A stretch of DNA of 64,000 nt from Loktanella sp. S4079 (GTDB lineage: Bacteria; Pseudomonadota; Alphaproteobacteria; Rhodobacterales; Rhodobacteraceae): NCBI RefSeq assembly GCF_000967725.1, contig NZ_JXYE01000002.1:372001-436000 (forward strand), given 5' to 3'. The notes under the pieces were generated by a model. The model saw only the letters and a list, made by a program, of their open reading frames with translations, searched no databases and was not told the origin of the DNA. Below, piece by piece: positions 44,769-54,957 of this stretch. Numbering within the stretch: position 1 is the first letter of the stretch; every line of letters begins with the position of its first letter. The position numbers were made by a program, and so were the translations under genes.

Positions 44769-45806
44769 CTATTTACCGTAGGTGCGGCGATTGTAGCGGG
44801 CGCCAAGTTGGGTCAGCACCTCATAGCCGATTGTCCCGGCCTTAGTGGCCAAGCTATCCAGCGTCTGCTGTGGCCCAATGAGCGTCAAACGCTCTGGATC
44901 CTCAGGCAGGTCGGTGACGTCAATTGTCAGCAAGTCCATAGAGACCCGTCCAACCAAGGGGCAGGGCGTATCACCGTGATACAAGGTGACTTTGTCAGAC
45001 AAAACGCGGAAAATTCCGTCGGCGTAGCCACCAGACACCGTCGCGATCCGTGAAGGGCGTTCTGCCTGCCAGCTGTTGCCATAGCCGACAACTTCGCCTT
45101 CGGCGACGTCGCGAATTTGGATCACAGGCAATTCGATTTCGATTACGGGTGTCGCCTGCTCAAAAGGCAAGCCGCCGTATAGGCCAATACCGGGGCGGGT
45201 AAGGTCAAAGTGATACTCTGGCCCCAGCAATATTCCCCCAGTCGCCGCCAAAGACCGTGGCACGTTAATGCCGTCGGTCAGCTGTTTGAATACATTCAGT
45301 TGGTGCGGGTTCATCGGGTGATCCGGCTCGTCCGCGCAGGATAGATGGCTCATCACCAGTTTCGGACCTTGGGCCAAAACAAGGTCAGCGACGGCGCCCC
45401 ATTCCTGTGGCTCCATGCCCAGACGGTTCATGCCCGTGTCAATCTGGATGCCAAACGGATGCTCTGGCAGGGTCTCAAAATGGCGGGTCATTTGCTCAAC
45501 GGAGTTGAGCATTGGTGTCAGATTGAGTTCGCGAATAAGATCAGTATCGCCGTTCATGTGCCCTGAAAACACAGAGATTTCCGGCCCGTTCCCCAATGCT
45601 TCGCGCAGAATCACGGCTTCTTCGGCGACAGCGACAAAGAATTTGCGCGCACCTGCCTTGAACAGCGCTTTGGATACGTTCTCGGCACCGACGCCGTAAG
45701 CGTCCGCTTTGACAACCGCAGCTGTTTTACAATTGGTCATGCCGTCCAAAGCGCGCCAGTTGGCGACGACGGCGTCTAAGTCGATAGTTAGGCGTCCTGT
45801 ACTCAT
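44769..45806 (-). CDS. alr: Alanine racemase
   Basis: The 345-residue PLP enzyme provides D-alanine for peptidoglycan. The PLP Lys is in [14 protein letters not shown], and the second catalytic base, a Tyr, is in VGYGNSW. ATG 45806 gives the usual N-terminus; the opening from 45896 is not homologous. Confidence 0.95.
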   Translation of the reverse strand: MSTGRLTIDLDAVVANWRALDGMTNCKTAAVVKADAYGVGAENVSKALFKAGARKFFVAVAEEAVILREALGNGPEISVFSGHMNGDTDLIRELNLTPMLNSVEQMTRHFETLPEHPFGIQIDTGMNRLGMEPQEWGAVADLVLAQGPKLVMSHLSCADEPDHPMNPHQLNVFKQLTDGINVPRSLAATGGILLGPEYHFDLTRPGIGLYGGLPFEQATPVIEIELPVIQIRDVAEGEVVGYGNSWQAERPSRIATVSGGYADGIFRVLSDKVTLYHGDTPCPLVGRVSMDLLTIDVTDLPEDPERLTLIGPQQTLDSLATKAGTIGYEVLTQLGARYNRRTYGK

Positions 45807-45941
45807 ACCGACCTTTTGGCAGGGGGCAGGCATTGCGGCAAGAGGTTTAAGCGCGTTGCAGGTGCGCGCCGGATCGAAACCGTGATATTGATGCAATGGT
45901 TGGTGCCTTCGGCGATATTCTGCCGAGGGTGGGTGCGGGCG

Positions 45942-46472
45942 CTATCCGCTGATATTCACGGCAGAGCCTTTGCGTTCGCTCACCTGCTCAAAGGTGATCC
46001 CTTTGGTTTCAAGTGCTTCGAAAACTTTGTTGGGGTTGATCCCGGACATCTGACCGTCAATGGCAATGTGATGGCGGTTTCGCAGGATGATGGACCATTC
46101 CTTTTTGGGATTACGCTTACTGTTTCTAAAGCGGGTGATTTTTAAACAGGTGCGGTCAATATCAGCGAGCGCAACTTGGAATGGCTTCATCTGCTCTGGA
46201 ATGGGCGATTCCCATGACAACTGATCATCGGTGATGACAACGCGCCATGCTTTGCCGCTATTCACCACAGCGCGCACCTCGAGGATGACTGCAATCGCCA
46301 TAAAGATGGAAACGACAAGGGCGACGGCTGAGGCGATCTTGACGATGATTTCGTCCGTGATCCCGCTCAAGAGGACATAGGCAAAGCATCCTCCGACAAT
46401 GATCGCAACAACTAACAGCAGCGACTTTTCGAACGCGATTTGTCTGGCGGATTTTGTGAATTCAATTGCCAT
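45942..46472 (-). CDS. Uncharacterised protein with two membrane segments
   Basis: The 176-residue protein has two hydrophobic segments (about 17-36 and 43-65) followed by a soluble domain of strands that looks like a PH-like or DUF-type domain (WRVVITDDQLSWESPIPE, then ITRFRNSKRNPKKEW). I do not recognise the family. An AATAATCA/TGATTATT palindrome lies about 50 bp before its start. Confidence 0.68.
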   Translation of the reverse strand: MAIEFTKSARQIAFEKSLLLVVAIIVGGCFAYVLLSGITDEIIVKIASAVALVVSIFMAIAVILEVRAVVNSGKAWRVVITDDQLSWESPIPEQMKPFQVALADIDRTCLKITRFRNSKRNPKKEWSIILRNRHHIAIDGQMSGINPNKVFEALETKGITFEQVSERKGSAVNISG

Positions 46473-46522
46473 CTTATCTTTGCCTTTGGCCCCGGTGGCA
46501 GGGGAACGGCCCTGCCAGCATC

Positions 46523-46540
46523 AATAATCATTTGATTATT
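46523..46540. promoter_or_regulatory. AT-rich palindrome upstream of the 176-residue protein gene
   Basis: AATAATCA (46523-46530), TT, TGATTATT (46533-46540). A perfect 8-bp repeat in the short region between dnaB and this gene, about 50 bp before the start codon. Operator or AT-rich promoter element. Confidence 0.4.
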
Positions 46541-46600
46541 CAGCGAGACAGGGGGTGCAAAGGCAAGGTGACCTTAGGTCAGGAATTCCCCCTGCGCAGA

Positions 46601-48088
46601 TTAATATTCATCTGCTGCATTGCTTTGCCATGGTTTGACCAAGTCGCCAAAACGCGTGAACTCGGCGGTAAAGGCCAGTTCGACCGTTCCAATCGGACCG
46701 TGACGTTGTTTGCCGACAATGACCTCTGCCTTACCGTGAAGGCTCGACATTTTCTCCTGCCAAGCGGCGATGGCTTCCATATTGGCGTCATCGGGCTTTT
46801 CACGCTCGGTGTAATATTCGCCACGGTAAACGAACATAACAACGTCGGCGTCCTGCTCGATTGAGCCTGATTCCCGCAGGTCGGACAGTTGCGGGCGTTT
46901 ATCTTCGCGGCTTTCCACCTGACGCGATAGCTGGGACAAGGCGATGACCGGGATGTTTAGTTCTTTTGCGACGGCCTTTAGGCCCATGGAGATCTCACCG
47001 ATCTCTTGGACCCGGTTTTCGGATGTCCCGCGTACCAGCTGCAAATAGTCGACGATGATCAGATCCAAGCCATGTGTCCGTTTGAGCCGTCGCGCCCGCG
47101 CGGCAAGCTGCGAAATCGGGATTGCCGCAGTATCGTCAATAAAGAGAGGACAGGATTCGAGGCTTTTGGCAGCATCAACGAAACGCCGGAACTCGCCTTC
47201 GGTCATGTCACCTTGACGAATTTTGTGCGATGAAATCTCGGATGCCTCCGCGAGGATACGACCGGCAAGTTGTTCGGCGCTCATCTCAAGCGAAAAGAAT
47301 CCGACCACGCCGCCGTCAACGGCCCCTTCGGAGCCATCAGGCATTTTGCCACGCTGGTAAGCTTTGGCAACGTTGTAGGCAATGTTGGTGGCCAGCGATG
47401 TCTTACCCATCGACGGACGACCCGCGAGAATAAGAAGGTCAGATTTGTGAAGCCCGCCGAGCTTGCCATCCAAATCAACAAGGCCAGTCGATAGGCCAGC
47501 AAGCCCGCCCTCGCGTTGATAGGCGGTGTTGGCGACGTTTACGGCCTCGGTTACCGCGCGCAAGAAAGACTGGAAGCCGCTTTCAGACGTACCCTGTTCG
47601 GCAAGCGTATAGAGCGCCTGTTCGGCCTCGACGATCTGCTCTTTTGGTTCGGAATCGACCTCAACACGGGCAGCTTTATCCGAAATATCGCGGCCGACTT
47701 TGATCAATTCGCGGCGCACTGCCAGATCATAGATCATTTGGGCATAGTCGCGTGCGGCAAAGGCTGAAATCGCAGCGCCCGCCAAACGGGCAAGATAGGC
47801 CGGACCGCCAAGTTCTTTGAGGCCCTCATCATCTTCGAGAAACGCCTTGAGCGTTACAGGGCTGGCAAGCGCGTTTTTCGCGATACGCGCGGCCGCCGTT
47901 TCAAAGATACGTGCATGCACGGGATCATAAAAATGCTTGGGCCCAACGACTGAAGCAATACGATCAAAAATGTCGTTGTTCGTCAGGATCGCGCCCAGCA
48001 ACTGCTGCTCGGCCTCGATCGAGTGGGGCATATGATTTGCCGCGGTTTCTTCGACTCCGGACGCATTAAATGTCGTAATTTCGTTCAT
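46601..48088 (-). CDS. dnaB: Replicative DNA helicase DnaB
   Basis: The 495-residue hexameric helicase unwinds DNA at the fork. It starts with the N-terminal domain (PHSIEAEQQLLGAIL), then the RecA-like motor with Walker A GRPSMGKTSL, Walker B LDLIIVDYLQLV and the arginine-finger region ESREDKRPQLSDLRESG. No intein is visible. DnaA-box-like sites occur just upstream. Confidence 0.97.
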   Translation of the reverse strand: MNEITTFNASGVEETAANHMPHSIEAEQQLLGAILTNNDIFDRIASVVGPKHFYDPVHARIFETAAARIAKNALASPVTLKAFLEDDEGLKELGGPAYLARLAGAAISAFAARDYAQMIYDLAVRRELIKVGRDISDKAARVEVDSEPKEQIVEAEQALYTLAEQGTSESGFQSFLRAVTEAVNVANTAYQREGGLAGLSTGLVDLDGKLGGLHKSDLLILAGRPSMGKTSLATNIAYNVAKAYQRGKMPDGSEGAVDGGVVGFFSLEMSAEQLAGRILAEASEISSHKIRQGDMTEGEFRRFVDAAKSLESCPLFIDDTAAIPISQLAARARRLKRTHGLDLIIVDYLQLVRGTSENRVQEIGEISMGLKAVAKELNIPVIALSQLSRQVESREDKRPQLSDLRESGSIEQDADVVMFVYRGEYYTEREKPDDANMEAIAAWQEKMSSLHGKAEVIVGKQRHGPIGTVELAFTAEFTRFGDLVKPWQSNAADEY

Positions 48089-48155
48089 TGTCGACTCTCA
48101 GCAATTCATCGTTGGGTTCTAACAGGGCACGCGCAAAGCTGGCCAGAGCCCATTC

Positions 48156-48277
48156 TGTGGATCAATGCGGATAACTTCCGCAAACGGTAGCAGTGTTCTG
48201 GGGGTTCTTCAATATTTTGAAGCGGGTCAGGCTGCGCACACAAAATATGCGATTAGTTATGCACAGCCTGTGGATAA
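48156..48277. promoter_or_regulatory. DnaA-box-like sites upstream of dnaB
   Basis: An exact DnaA box (TGTGGATAA, inverse of TTATCCACA) is at 48269-48277, a one-mismatch copy (TTATGCACA) at 48257-48265, and another one-mismatch copy (TGTGGATCA) at 48156-48164. They lie in the 191-bp gap before dnaB and suggest DnaA control of the helicase gene. Confidence 0.5.
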
Positions 48278-48279
48278 GC

Positions 48280-48948
48280 TTAGGCGGGTTTCCACCCGGC
48301 TGGATCGCGCAGATATGCCTCGACCGTTTCCAGTGTTTCGGCATCAAATGCGTTGCGGGCTTTGGCTTCGGCCAAAACATCCCACCATGTGCACAGGCTG
48401 ATCAACTGAACGCCATGATCGCCCAGCGTTTTTTCAACGCCTTCGAAAATACCGTAGTAAAAGATAACTGCCGTGGCATTACAGGTCGCGCCTGTGTCGC
48501 GGATCGCATCCACGAAGGAGAGTTTTGATCCGCCATCAGTGGTCAAGTCTTCGACCAGCAAAACGCGCTGGCCCTCGGTCATGACACCTTCGATGCGGGC
48601 GTTGCGGCCATATCCTTTGGGCTTTTTGCGGACATATGTCATCGGCAGGGCGAGGCGCTCTGCCACCATGGCGCTAAAAGGAATGCCAGCAGTTTCACCG
48701 CCCGCGATGTTGTCAAATGCTTCAAAGCCAGCTTCGCGCATGATTGTAACGGACAGGAAATCCATCAGGGTCGCGCGAATACGTGGAAACGAAATCAGCT
48801 TGCGGCAATCGACATAGGTCGGCGCCTGCTTGCCTGATGCATGTGTGAACGGTTCTTTGGCGTTAAAGTCGATCGCGCCGATTTCGATCAGCATACCAGC
48901 GGTCAGACGTGCGATTTCTTCTTTGGCGGGGAATGATGTGGGGATCAT
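48280..48948 (-). CDS. pyrE: Orotate phosphoribosyltransferase
   Basis: The 222-residue enzyme joins orotate to PRPP in pyrimidine synthesis. The PRPP site is [29 protein letters not shown] lies near the N-terminus. ATG 48948 follows AGGTGC. It lies 42 nt downstream of pyrC on the same strand. Confidence 0.95.
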   Translation of the reverse strand: MIPTSFPAKEEIARLTAGMLIEIGAIDFNAKEPFTHASGKQAPTYVDCRKLISFPRIRATLMDFLSVTIMREAGFEAFDNIAGGETAGIPFSAMVAERLALPMTYVRKKPKGYGRNARIEGVMTEGQRVLLVEDLTTDGGSKLSFVDAIRDTGATCNATAVIFYYGIFEGVEKTLGDHGVQLISLCTWWDVLAEAKARNAFDAETLETVEAYLRDPAGWKPA

Positions 48949-48990
48949 GGCAAGCACCTATTTGTCTTTGTTTTTGGCTGAGGCGGGTGT

Positions 48991-50043
48991 TTACGTTTCG
49001 ACATGCCAGTGCAGGTCAAATCCGGGATCAAACACGGTGACCGGGCCGTCATCCGTCGGAATTTGGGTGGGGTAGGTCACTGGCTCACCTTTGCGCAGGG
49101 TGATCGTTTCGTCGCTTGGCGCTAACCCGTAAAAGCGCGGACCATTGAGCGAGGCAAAAGCTTCGAGCTTGCGCAGTTGACCTGCTGCTTCAAACACTTC
49201 GGCGAGGCAGGACATCGTATTCGGCGCGGTAAAGATTCCTGCGCACCCACAAGGTTGAAGCTTGTTTGGGTCGGTATGCGGCGCGCTATCAGTACCCAAG
49301 AAGAAACGCTGATCACCCGAAACGGCAGCCTGCACCAGTGCGACACGATGCGCCTCGCGCTTTGCGACAGGCAGGCAGTAGTAGTGAGGCTTGATCCCGC
49401 CAGCCAAGATATGATTGCGGTTGATAATCAAGTGGTGTGTCGTGATCGTCGCGGCAAGGTTCTTGTGATTGTCGCGCACATAATCGACGGCGTCTTCGGT
49501 GGTGACGTGTTCCATCACAACTTTTAGATCAGGGACTTTCTTGCGCAGGGGCTTGAGCACCTTGTCGATAAACACGGCCTCACGGTCGAAAATATCGATG
49601 CTGCTGTCAGTGACTTCGCCGTGCACACACAGCGGCATGCCGATTTCCGCCATTGTATCGAGAACAGGGCGCACCTTTTCAAAGTCACGTACACCTGAAG
49701 CAGAGTTCGTTGTCGCCCCAGCAGGATAGAGTTTTACCGCCGTCGCTATGCCGCTTTCATAGGCGGTACGCACATCGGCGGGGTCCGTGCTCTCTGTGAG
49801 ATACAGCGTCATTAGCGGCTCAAACGTCATATCTGCGGGAAGGGCCGCAAGGATGCGGTCGCGATAGGCAGAGGCCTGTGCCGCCGTCACAACAGGGGGC
49901 ACAAGGTTTGGCATAATGATCGCACGACCAAAGTGGCGGGCGGTTTCGGGTAGGACCGCACGCAGCATATTCCCGTCACGCAAGTGCAGGTGCCAGTCAT
50001 CAGGGCGGCGGATCGTCAGTGAGGTAAGATCTTTGTCAGGCAT
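48991..50043 (-). CDS. pyrC: Dihydroorotase (class II)
   Basis: The 350-residue zinc enzyme closes carbamoyl-aspartate to dihydroorotate. The metal-binding DWHLHLRDG is near the start, [10 protein letters not shown] holds the lysine that is carbamylated in this family, and GTDSAPH carries the catalytic Asp. Forms an operon with pyrE. Confidence 0.96.
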   Translation of the reverse strand: MPDKDLTSLTIRRPDDWHLHLRDGNMLRAVLPETARHFGRAIIMPNLVPPVVTAAQASAYRDRILAALPADMTFEPLMTLYLTESTDPADVRTAYESGIATAVKLYPAGATTNSASGVRDFEKVRPVLDTMAEIGMPLCVHGEVTDSSIDIFDREAVFIDKVLKPLRKKVPDLKVVMEHVTTEDAVDYVRDNHKNLAATITTHHLIINRNHILAGGIKPHYYCLPVAKREAHRVALVQAAVSGDQRFFLGTDSAPHTDPNKLQPCGCAGIFTAPNTMSCLAEVFEAAGQLRKLEAFASLNGPRFYGLAPSDETITLRKGEPVTYPTQIPTDDGPVTVFDPGFDLHWHVET

Positions 50044-50159
50044 GTTGCCGGGTTACACCGTTGCGCCAGCCAAGGCCATAGCTGTTGTGTTACCACTTGT
50101 AGTTTGCTTCTGACGCACTGATATAAGTTGTTAACAATTCGATAGAAATGGAGAGCTTC

Positions 50160-50444
50160 ATGCTTGGTTTTATCATCGCTGGTGTCGCCGGTTTTTTGAC
50201 GCCCCAAATTGAGACTCTGATCGCACCGCTTTTCAAGGGAATCAGTGAACACATTGCTATTGCAGATAACGAAAAACGGCTCGTTGCCTTTATCGTGGCG
50301 ATGCTTGCGGCTGGGATTGCATCTGCGATCCTATATAGCGGCACGGCGTTTTGGATCGTGCTTGGCGGGACGTTGGGGTATTTTGCGACCCGTATCATCG
50401 AAGTTGCCAAGAAAATGATCGATCAGCGAAACGCCTCTGAATAG
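50160..50444 (+). CDS. Small membrane protein, function unknown
   Basis: The 94-residue protein has a short hydrophobic N-terminus (LGFIIAGVAGFLTP) and a second hydrophobic region (AFIVAMLAAGIASAILY through IVLGGTLGYFATRI). ATG 50160 is preferred to 50148 because GGAGAG lies 5 nt upstream. It is divergent from pyrC, and I know no family function. Confidence 0.68.
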   Translation: MLGFIIAGVAGFLTPQIETLIAPLFKGISEHIAIADNEKRLVAFIVAMLAAGIASAILYSGTAFWIVLGGTLGYFATRIIEVAKKMIDQRNASE

Positions 50445-50548
50445 TGCTATGCGGCACGTGCAATGCGGCAATGCAGCATTGGCAGTTTTAGGTCAACATA
50501 AGTGACGTATATTAGGGGCATAGGAACCGCACCTAACAGGAGCTTACG

Positions 50549-50770
50549 ATGGCCTTTTTTACTGATACCGTATCTGCACAACCCCAACCCGGCATTCTGT
50601 CCAAAATCGGGGCAACGATTGCATCAGCATTCAGCCGCATTATCGAAGCACAAGATCGTAGCGACGAAGTTCGCCGTTTGAACGACATGAGCGACGCGCA
50701 GCTTGCCGAACTAGGCATCAAGCGCAACGAAATCGTCCGTCACGTTTTCCGCGACGTTTACGGCATCTAA
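50549..50770 (+). CDS. DUF1127 (YjiS-like) protein
   Basis: The 73-residue protein ends with the DUF1127 pattern RRLNDMSDAQLAELGIKRNEI, followed by a short tail. DUF1127 proteins are small, often stress-induced, and some bind RNA and modulate phosphate or amino-acid metabolism in alphaproteobacteria. CAGGAGC lies 7 nt upstream of the ATG. Confidence 0.85.
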   Translation: MAFFTDTVSAQPQPGILSKIGATIASAFSRIIEAQDRSDEVRRLNDMSDAQLAELGIKRNEIVRHVFRDVYGI

Positions 50771-51696
50771 TCTCGATCTGCCCGTTTCAGGTCCTTGAGG
50801 GCCGCTTTGTAAAACGGGTTCTTACTACGCTGAGCCTTGTATTCGCAGATAATGCGAGCAAGGCTCATGTGATTTGAGCGTACAAGATGCTCAATCAATC
50901 CAATGGCATAGGTGTCGTCGTAACGACGCGAGCGTAGAAGCTGCTGGAACCTATCATGGTTCAGCGACCCATCCATTGCCAGTTTGATCACAATATTCAG
51001 AATGCCCAGCCGATCAAAGGTTTGATCCAGATTGGTTCCCATCAGTGGACAGCGTACCATCGTGACATGGGGCTGTCGAAATAATGCCGCGTGCGCCGCG
51101 TCCAAATGATCTGTTGAATCATATGCGATAAATACTTGTTCGGCACCTTCGATCATCTCGGGCGCATATGCATACCGCCCCGAAAAATCCAAACTTCGGA
51201 ATTTGCGATAGCGGGGGTCCCAGTTGGTCGTGGCGGCATCTAGTGTTGCTTGCGGGCGCAATGCAATAACGGTTGATCCCGGCGCTGCGACGGAAAACGC
51301 CGCTGCCGCGTAACCACCACCGTGCGCTCCGTAAAAAACGATCTTTTCAAAGTCTTCGAAAAATCCATCATCGACCAAACGATCAAAGAAATCGAAAACG
51401 GCAGGGTCGCGAAACCAACTCTCGCTGGATGAAAAGATCGCCAGATAAGACCACCCTTCGTGGCGGCTAAAGGTGAAACCGCGCGGCTCTGAACGTGCGT
51501 TTTGGGATTGTACTTTTTCGATATCCTCAAAGGTCACCAATAGGTTGTTTCCGGCCTCAAGGAAGCCGGCGAAATGATCACTACCCAATTGTTCAAAAAA
51601 GCCGTGGTCGTCACAGATGTCGTCGACTTCGCTCAGCCACGCGTTCTTTGAAAGTTTCGAGAGGTGGGTCTCGAATGACAGGTGTTTGTCGACCAT
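50767..51696 (-). CDS. Alpha/beta-hydrolase-like protein lacking the nucleophile serine
   Basis: The 309-residue protein resembles a Rhodobacteraceae family with an alpha/beta-hydrolase-like core: KIVFYGAHGGGYAAAAFSVA sits where a G-x-S-x-G nucleophile elbow is expected, but the middle residue is His. A downstream segment VIALRPQATLDA is typical. It is probably a non-hydrolytic relative. It shares 4 nt with the converging DUF1127 gene. Confidence 0.7.
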   Translation of the reverse strand: MVDKHLSFETHLSKLSKNAWLSEVDDICDDHGFFEQLGSDHFAGFLEAGNNLLVTFEDIEKVQSQNARSEPRGFTFSRHEGWSYLAIFSSSESWFRDPAVFDFFDRLVDDGFFEDFEKIVFYGAHGGGYAAAAFSVAAPGSTVIALRPQATLDAATTNWDPRYRKFRSLDFSGRYAYAPEMIEGAEQVFIAYDSTDHLDAAHAALFRQPHVTMVRCPLMGTNLDQTFDRLGILNIVIKLAMDGSLNHDRFQQLLRSRRYDDTYAIGLIEHLVRSNHMSLARIICEYKAQRSKNPFYKAALKDLKRADRD

Positions 51697-52024
51697 TGGT
51701 TCGCCTTTGCGCCGTAAACCGGCATACTCGTCTAAATTTACGGGCGTAATAAGGCAGAACTATGCTGCGTGATCCATATCTATCTTAGTAATTTACAAAG
51801 GAATTCGGATTTTTACCCTCTGGTTGTATTTTGTTTTGATCCAATCAGGCGTAAATGACGTCTTTGGTTACGTGGTGCGAACGCGTTAACGATTTGGAAA
51901 TAGTTAATGTCTGGCTATTACTTCCGGTTTGGCGCTGGGTGAATCACTCTTTCGCTGCAGGATCATCATGTGTCACAATCCGACCTTGGGTCTATCGGAC
52001 TGCATCAAATCGGAGGCGTGAGTG
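51697..52024 (+). other. Intergenic region without a gene (328 bp)
   Basis: This stretch between the divergent hydrolase-like gene and xdhC is AT-richer than its neighbours, with no convincing reading frame or RNA. It must hold the promoters of both units. Only the GGAGG ribosome-binding site of xdhC (about 52012-52016) can be named. Confidence 0.6.
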
Positions 52025-53005
52025 ATGACTGCGCAAATACGAAATCTCGTTGAATGTGCCTTGTCCTGGCATCGGCAGGGTCGGCAAGTTGCGATCGCCA
52101 CGGTGGTCGAGACATGGGGATCAGCGCCGCGTCGACCGGGTAGTCAACTCGTGATTGATCAAGACGGCAGGATCGAGGGGTCAGTGTCTGGCGGATGCGT
52201 CGAGGCAGCAGTCATTATTGAGGCGATTGAAGCCATAGCAGAGGGCGCGCAGCGTTTGCTCGAATATGGGGTGTCTGATGGGGATGCCTTTGCCGTTGGG
52301 TTGGCTTGCGGCGGTACGATCAAAATCCTTGTCGAGCCAGTGGAAACGGTTCTGCCCATAGCTTTGCTCGAGCAATGGGTTGAAGCCGCTAATAACGCGC
52401 GGCCAATTGGATATGTGACGGATATTCAAGACGGCGGATCGTATTTGGTCGGTGCTGATGCATATCCCGCGCGGTTTCAATTAGATCAGTCGGGACTTGA
52501 GGAAGACGGCCGCACCTTTGTTGCGATCCACAACCCGCCCGTTCGGTTGATCATTGTCGGGGCTGTTCATATCGCACAACCTCTTGTCGCAATGGCACAG
52601 CACTGCGGATTTGCACCGACGGTGATTGATCCGCGTGCGGCCTTTGCCACTGCAGAGCGGTTTCCTGATATTCCCTTGTCACTTGATTGGCCGGATCAGG
52701 CACTGCGGGAATTGCGATTAGCTACGCGCTGTGCAGTTGTGACTTTGACCCACGATCCGAAAATTGATGATCCGGCGATCACCGCTGCATTAGATAGCCC
52801 TGCGTTCTATATCGGCTGTCTAGGGTCCAAGCGTACGCATGCAGGACGGGTGCAACGCCTTACAGAGGCAGGGTATTCTAAAGAAAATATCGCGCGAATC
52901 CATGGTCCCGTCGGACTTGATCTGGGTGGCAGGCAACCGCAAGAAATCGCGCTAAGCATTTTGGCGCAGGTGACGCAGGTTCTTCGAAAGGGGGCCGTTC
53001 GCTAA
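52025..53005 (+). CDS. XdhC-family molybdenum-enzyme maturation protein
   Basis: The 326-residue protein has the XdhC/CoxI N-terminal segment [17 protein letters not shown], the [12 protein letters not shown] motif and a Rossmann-like C-terminal domain ([26 protein letters not shown]). XdhC proteins bind and sulfurylate the molybdenum cofactor for xanthine- or CO-dehydrogenase-type enzymes. Start ATG 52025 follows GGAGG. It leads an operon with the two small subunits. Confidence 0.9.
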   Translation: MTAQIRNLVECALSWHRQGRQVAIATVVETWGSAPRRPGSQLVIDQDGRIEGSVSGGCVEAAVIIEAIEAIAEGAQRLLEYGVSDGDAFAVGLACGGTIKILVEPVETVLPIALLEQWVEAANNARPIGYVTDIQDGGSYLVGADAYPARFQLDQSGLEEDGRTFVAIHNPPVRLIIVGAVHIAQPLVAMAQHCGFAPTVIDPRAAFATAERFPDIPLSLDWPDQALRELRLATRCAVVTLTHDPKIDDPAITAALDSPAFYIGCLGSKRTHAGRVQRLTEAGYSKENIARIHGPVGLDLGGRQPQEIALSILAQVTQVLRKGAVR

Positions 53006-53075
53006 GATTTCTGTTCTCAATCAATCCCGTGCATGTTTAACTCTGGCTTGCGTCTGGGCAAATTCGGGGGAGCCA

Positions 53076-53561
53076 ATGAAAACGATAAATATGATCGTGA
53101 ATGGAAGACCAGTATCGCAGACGGTTGCGGACAATCGATTGTTGGTCGATTTCTTGCGTAGTGATCTTCAGCTAACCGGAACACACGTCGGCTGCGATAC
53201 GTCGCAATGCGGTGCGTGTGTGGTGCATGTTGACGGCAAAGCCGTGAAATCCTGCACGATGTTCGCCGTAGAGGCCGATGGATCCGAAGTGACTTCGATC
53301 GAGGGGATCGCGGAACCTGACGGAACACTCAGCCCCGTGCAGCAAGCGTTTCAGGATTATCACGGGCTGCAATGTGGCTTTTGCACGCCGGGAATGGTGA
53401 TGTCAGCGACGGCATTGCTTGCCGCACATCCAACCCCCAGCGAAACCGAGATACGTGAATATCTCGAAGGCAATATCTGTCGTTGCACAGGATATCACAA
53501 CATTATCAAGGCGGTATTGGCTGCATCTGGCCAAGATGTGTCGGCGCTACCTGCGGAATAG
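53076..53561 (+). CDS. [2Fe-2S] subunit of a xanthine/CO dehydrogenase-family enzyme (CoxS-like)
   Basis: The 161-residue protein has both iron-sulfur motifs: plant-type [16 protein letters not shown] then SC (about 40-62) and the second cluster CGFCTPGM plus CRCTGYH. It passes electrons from the molybdenum subunit to FAD. The molybdenum subunit gene is not nearby. Confidence 0.95.
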   Translation: MKTINMIVNGRPVSQTVADNRLLVDFLRSDLQLTGTHVGCDTSQCGACVVHVDGKAVKSCTMFAVEADGSEVTSIEGIAEPDGTLSPVQQAFQDYHGLQCGFCTPGMVMSATALLAAHPTPSETEIREYLEGNICRCTGYHNIIKAVLAASGQDVSALPAE

Positions 53562-53569
53562 AGGTCACT

Positions 53570-54355
53570 ATGTACGCATTTGATATCGAGATGCCGACGC
53601 GCTTGGAGCAGGTGATAGAGGCACTGAAGGACGACGAAAATCAGGTGCTTGCTGGTGGGCAGACACTGATCCCAACGCTAAAGGCGCGGCTTGCTGTGCC
53701 CGGCAAACTGATCAGTCTGAGCCGGATAGAACAGCTCAAGCAGATTGCGATTGATGACAATTCTGTACGGATTGGCGCCTGCACCACGCATGCGTCAGTT
53801 GCGACTGGTGTGACTAATTTCCCGGCGCTCGCTGCGCTTGCGGGTCAAATTGGTGATCCGGCGGTACGAAACCGGGGCACAATTGGTGGATCCCTTGCCA
53901 ACAACGACCCATCTGCGTGCTATCCGGCTGCTGCGCTGGCCTGTGGGGCGACAATCGTGACAGATCGGCGCGAGATTGATGCAGATAACTATTTCCAAGG
54001 GATGTTTGAAACCGCCCTCGAAGAGGGGGAGCTAATCACCGAACTGCGCTTTTCGGTGCCGTTACAGGCAAGCTATCAAAAATTTGCACAGCCCGCGTCA
54101 CGGTTCGCTCTTGTTGGGGTATTTGTCGCCCGATACGCCGATGGTGTACGCGTGGCGGTGACTGGCGCATCCGAGGAAGGCGTTTTTCGTTGGGGTGAAG
54201 CAGAGCAGGCGCTTAATGGCGATTTTTCGGTTGCTTCGCTGGATGGCTTGTCGCTCTCGGCAGAGGGTATGCTCTCTGATGTGCACGGTTCCGCGGCCTA
54301 TCGGGCTCATTTGGTCAAGGTAATGACTCAGCGCGCCGTTGCCGACATCACCTAA
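53570..54355 (+). CDS. FAD-binding subunit of a xanthine/CO dehydrogenase-family enzyme (CoxM-like)
   Basis: The 261-residue protein has the FAD motifs LAGGQTLIPTLK and TIGGSLANNDPS of the CoxM/XdhB family. Start ATG 53570 follows GAGGT, 8 nt after coxS. The reading frame upstream belongs to an extension and is discarded. It ends just before a terminator, so no large subunit follows. Confidence 0.94.
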   Translation: MYAFDIEMPTRLEQVIEALKDDENQVLAGGQTLIPTLKARLAVPGKLISLSRIEQLKQIAIDDNSVRIGACTTHASVATGVTNFPALAALAGQIGDPAVRNRGTIGGSLANNDPSACYPAAALACGATIVTDRREIDADNYFQGMFETALEEGELITELRFSVPLQASYQKFAQPASRFALVGVFVARYADGVRVAVTGASEEGVFRWGEAEQALNGDFSVASLDGLSLSAEGMLSDVHGSAAYRAHLVKVMTQRAVADIT

Positions 54356-54360
54356 TCCAA

Positions 54361-54392
54361 ACAAAAAGCCCCGGTCGATGACCGGGGCTTAG
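54361..54392 (-). terminator. Terminator of infC
   Basis: AGCCCCGGTC (54367-54376) and GACCGGGGCT (54380-54389) form a 10-bp stem. On the minus strand the stem is followed by TTTTTGTTT. It also ends the coxM region on the plus strand weakly. Confidence 0.85.
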
Positions 54393-54411
54393 TGAATTCT
54401 AACTGCCAATC

Positions 54412-54957
54412 TTATTTCGGCAGAGGACCGATCAGCATGACCATCTGGCGGCCTTCCATTTTTGGAAAGTTCTCAACTTTGCCAGCGTCTTTGGTGTCTT
54501 CTGCAACACGCTCTAGCAATTGACGGCCCAGCTCTTGGTGCGCCATTTCACGACCACGGAAACGCAGTGTGATTTTAACTTTGTCGCCATTGTCGAGGAA
54601 TTTGAAAACATTCCGCATTTTGACTTCGTAGTCGTGGTTATCCGTGTTTGGACGGAACTTCACTTCTTTGATTTCAATGGTTTTTTGTTTCTTACGCGCC
54701 TCAGCTTCTTTTTTCTGAGTCTCGTATTTGAACTTGCCATAGTCCATGATCTTGCAAACGGGTGGCGTCGCGTTGGGAGAGATCTCAACCAGGTCCAGCC
54801 CAGCTTCGTCTGCCATCGCCAATGCACGCTGAGGCGAAACAACGCCTACGTTTTCACCTTCCGCACCGATGAGGCGGATTTCACTTGCGCGAATTCGGTC
54901 GTTGATCCGTGGCCCTGTGTCGCGTTGCGGTGGGGCGTTGTGGGGTCTGCGTCCTAT
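54412..54957 (-). CDS. infC: Translation initiation factor IF-3 with probable AUA start
   Basis: The 181-residue protein keeps 30S subunits free and monitors start-codon choice. N-terminal domain residues [15 protein letters not shown] and C-terminal [16 protein letters not shown] are seen. No ATG, GTG or TTG lies at the expected start; the conserved N-terminus [18 protein letters not shown] follows ATA at 54955-54957, with TAAGGA 8 nt upstream. IF-3 genes elsewhere use AUU or similar rare starts for autoregulation, so ATA is accepted. Starting at TTG 54822 would remove 45 conserved residues. Confidence 0.9.
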   Translation of the reverse strand: MGRRPHNAPPQRDTGPRINDRIRASEIRLIGAEGENVGVVSPQRALAMADEAGLDLVEISPNATPPVCKIMDYGKFKYETQKKEAEARKKQKTIEIKEVKFRPNTDNHDYEVKMRNVFKFLDNGDKVKITLRFRGREMAHQELGRQLLERVAEDTKDAGKVENFPKMEGRQMVMLIGPLPK

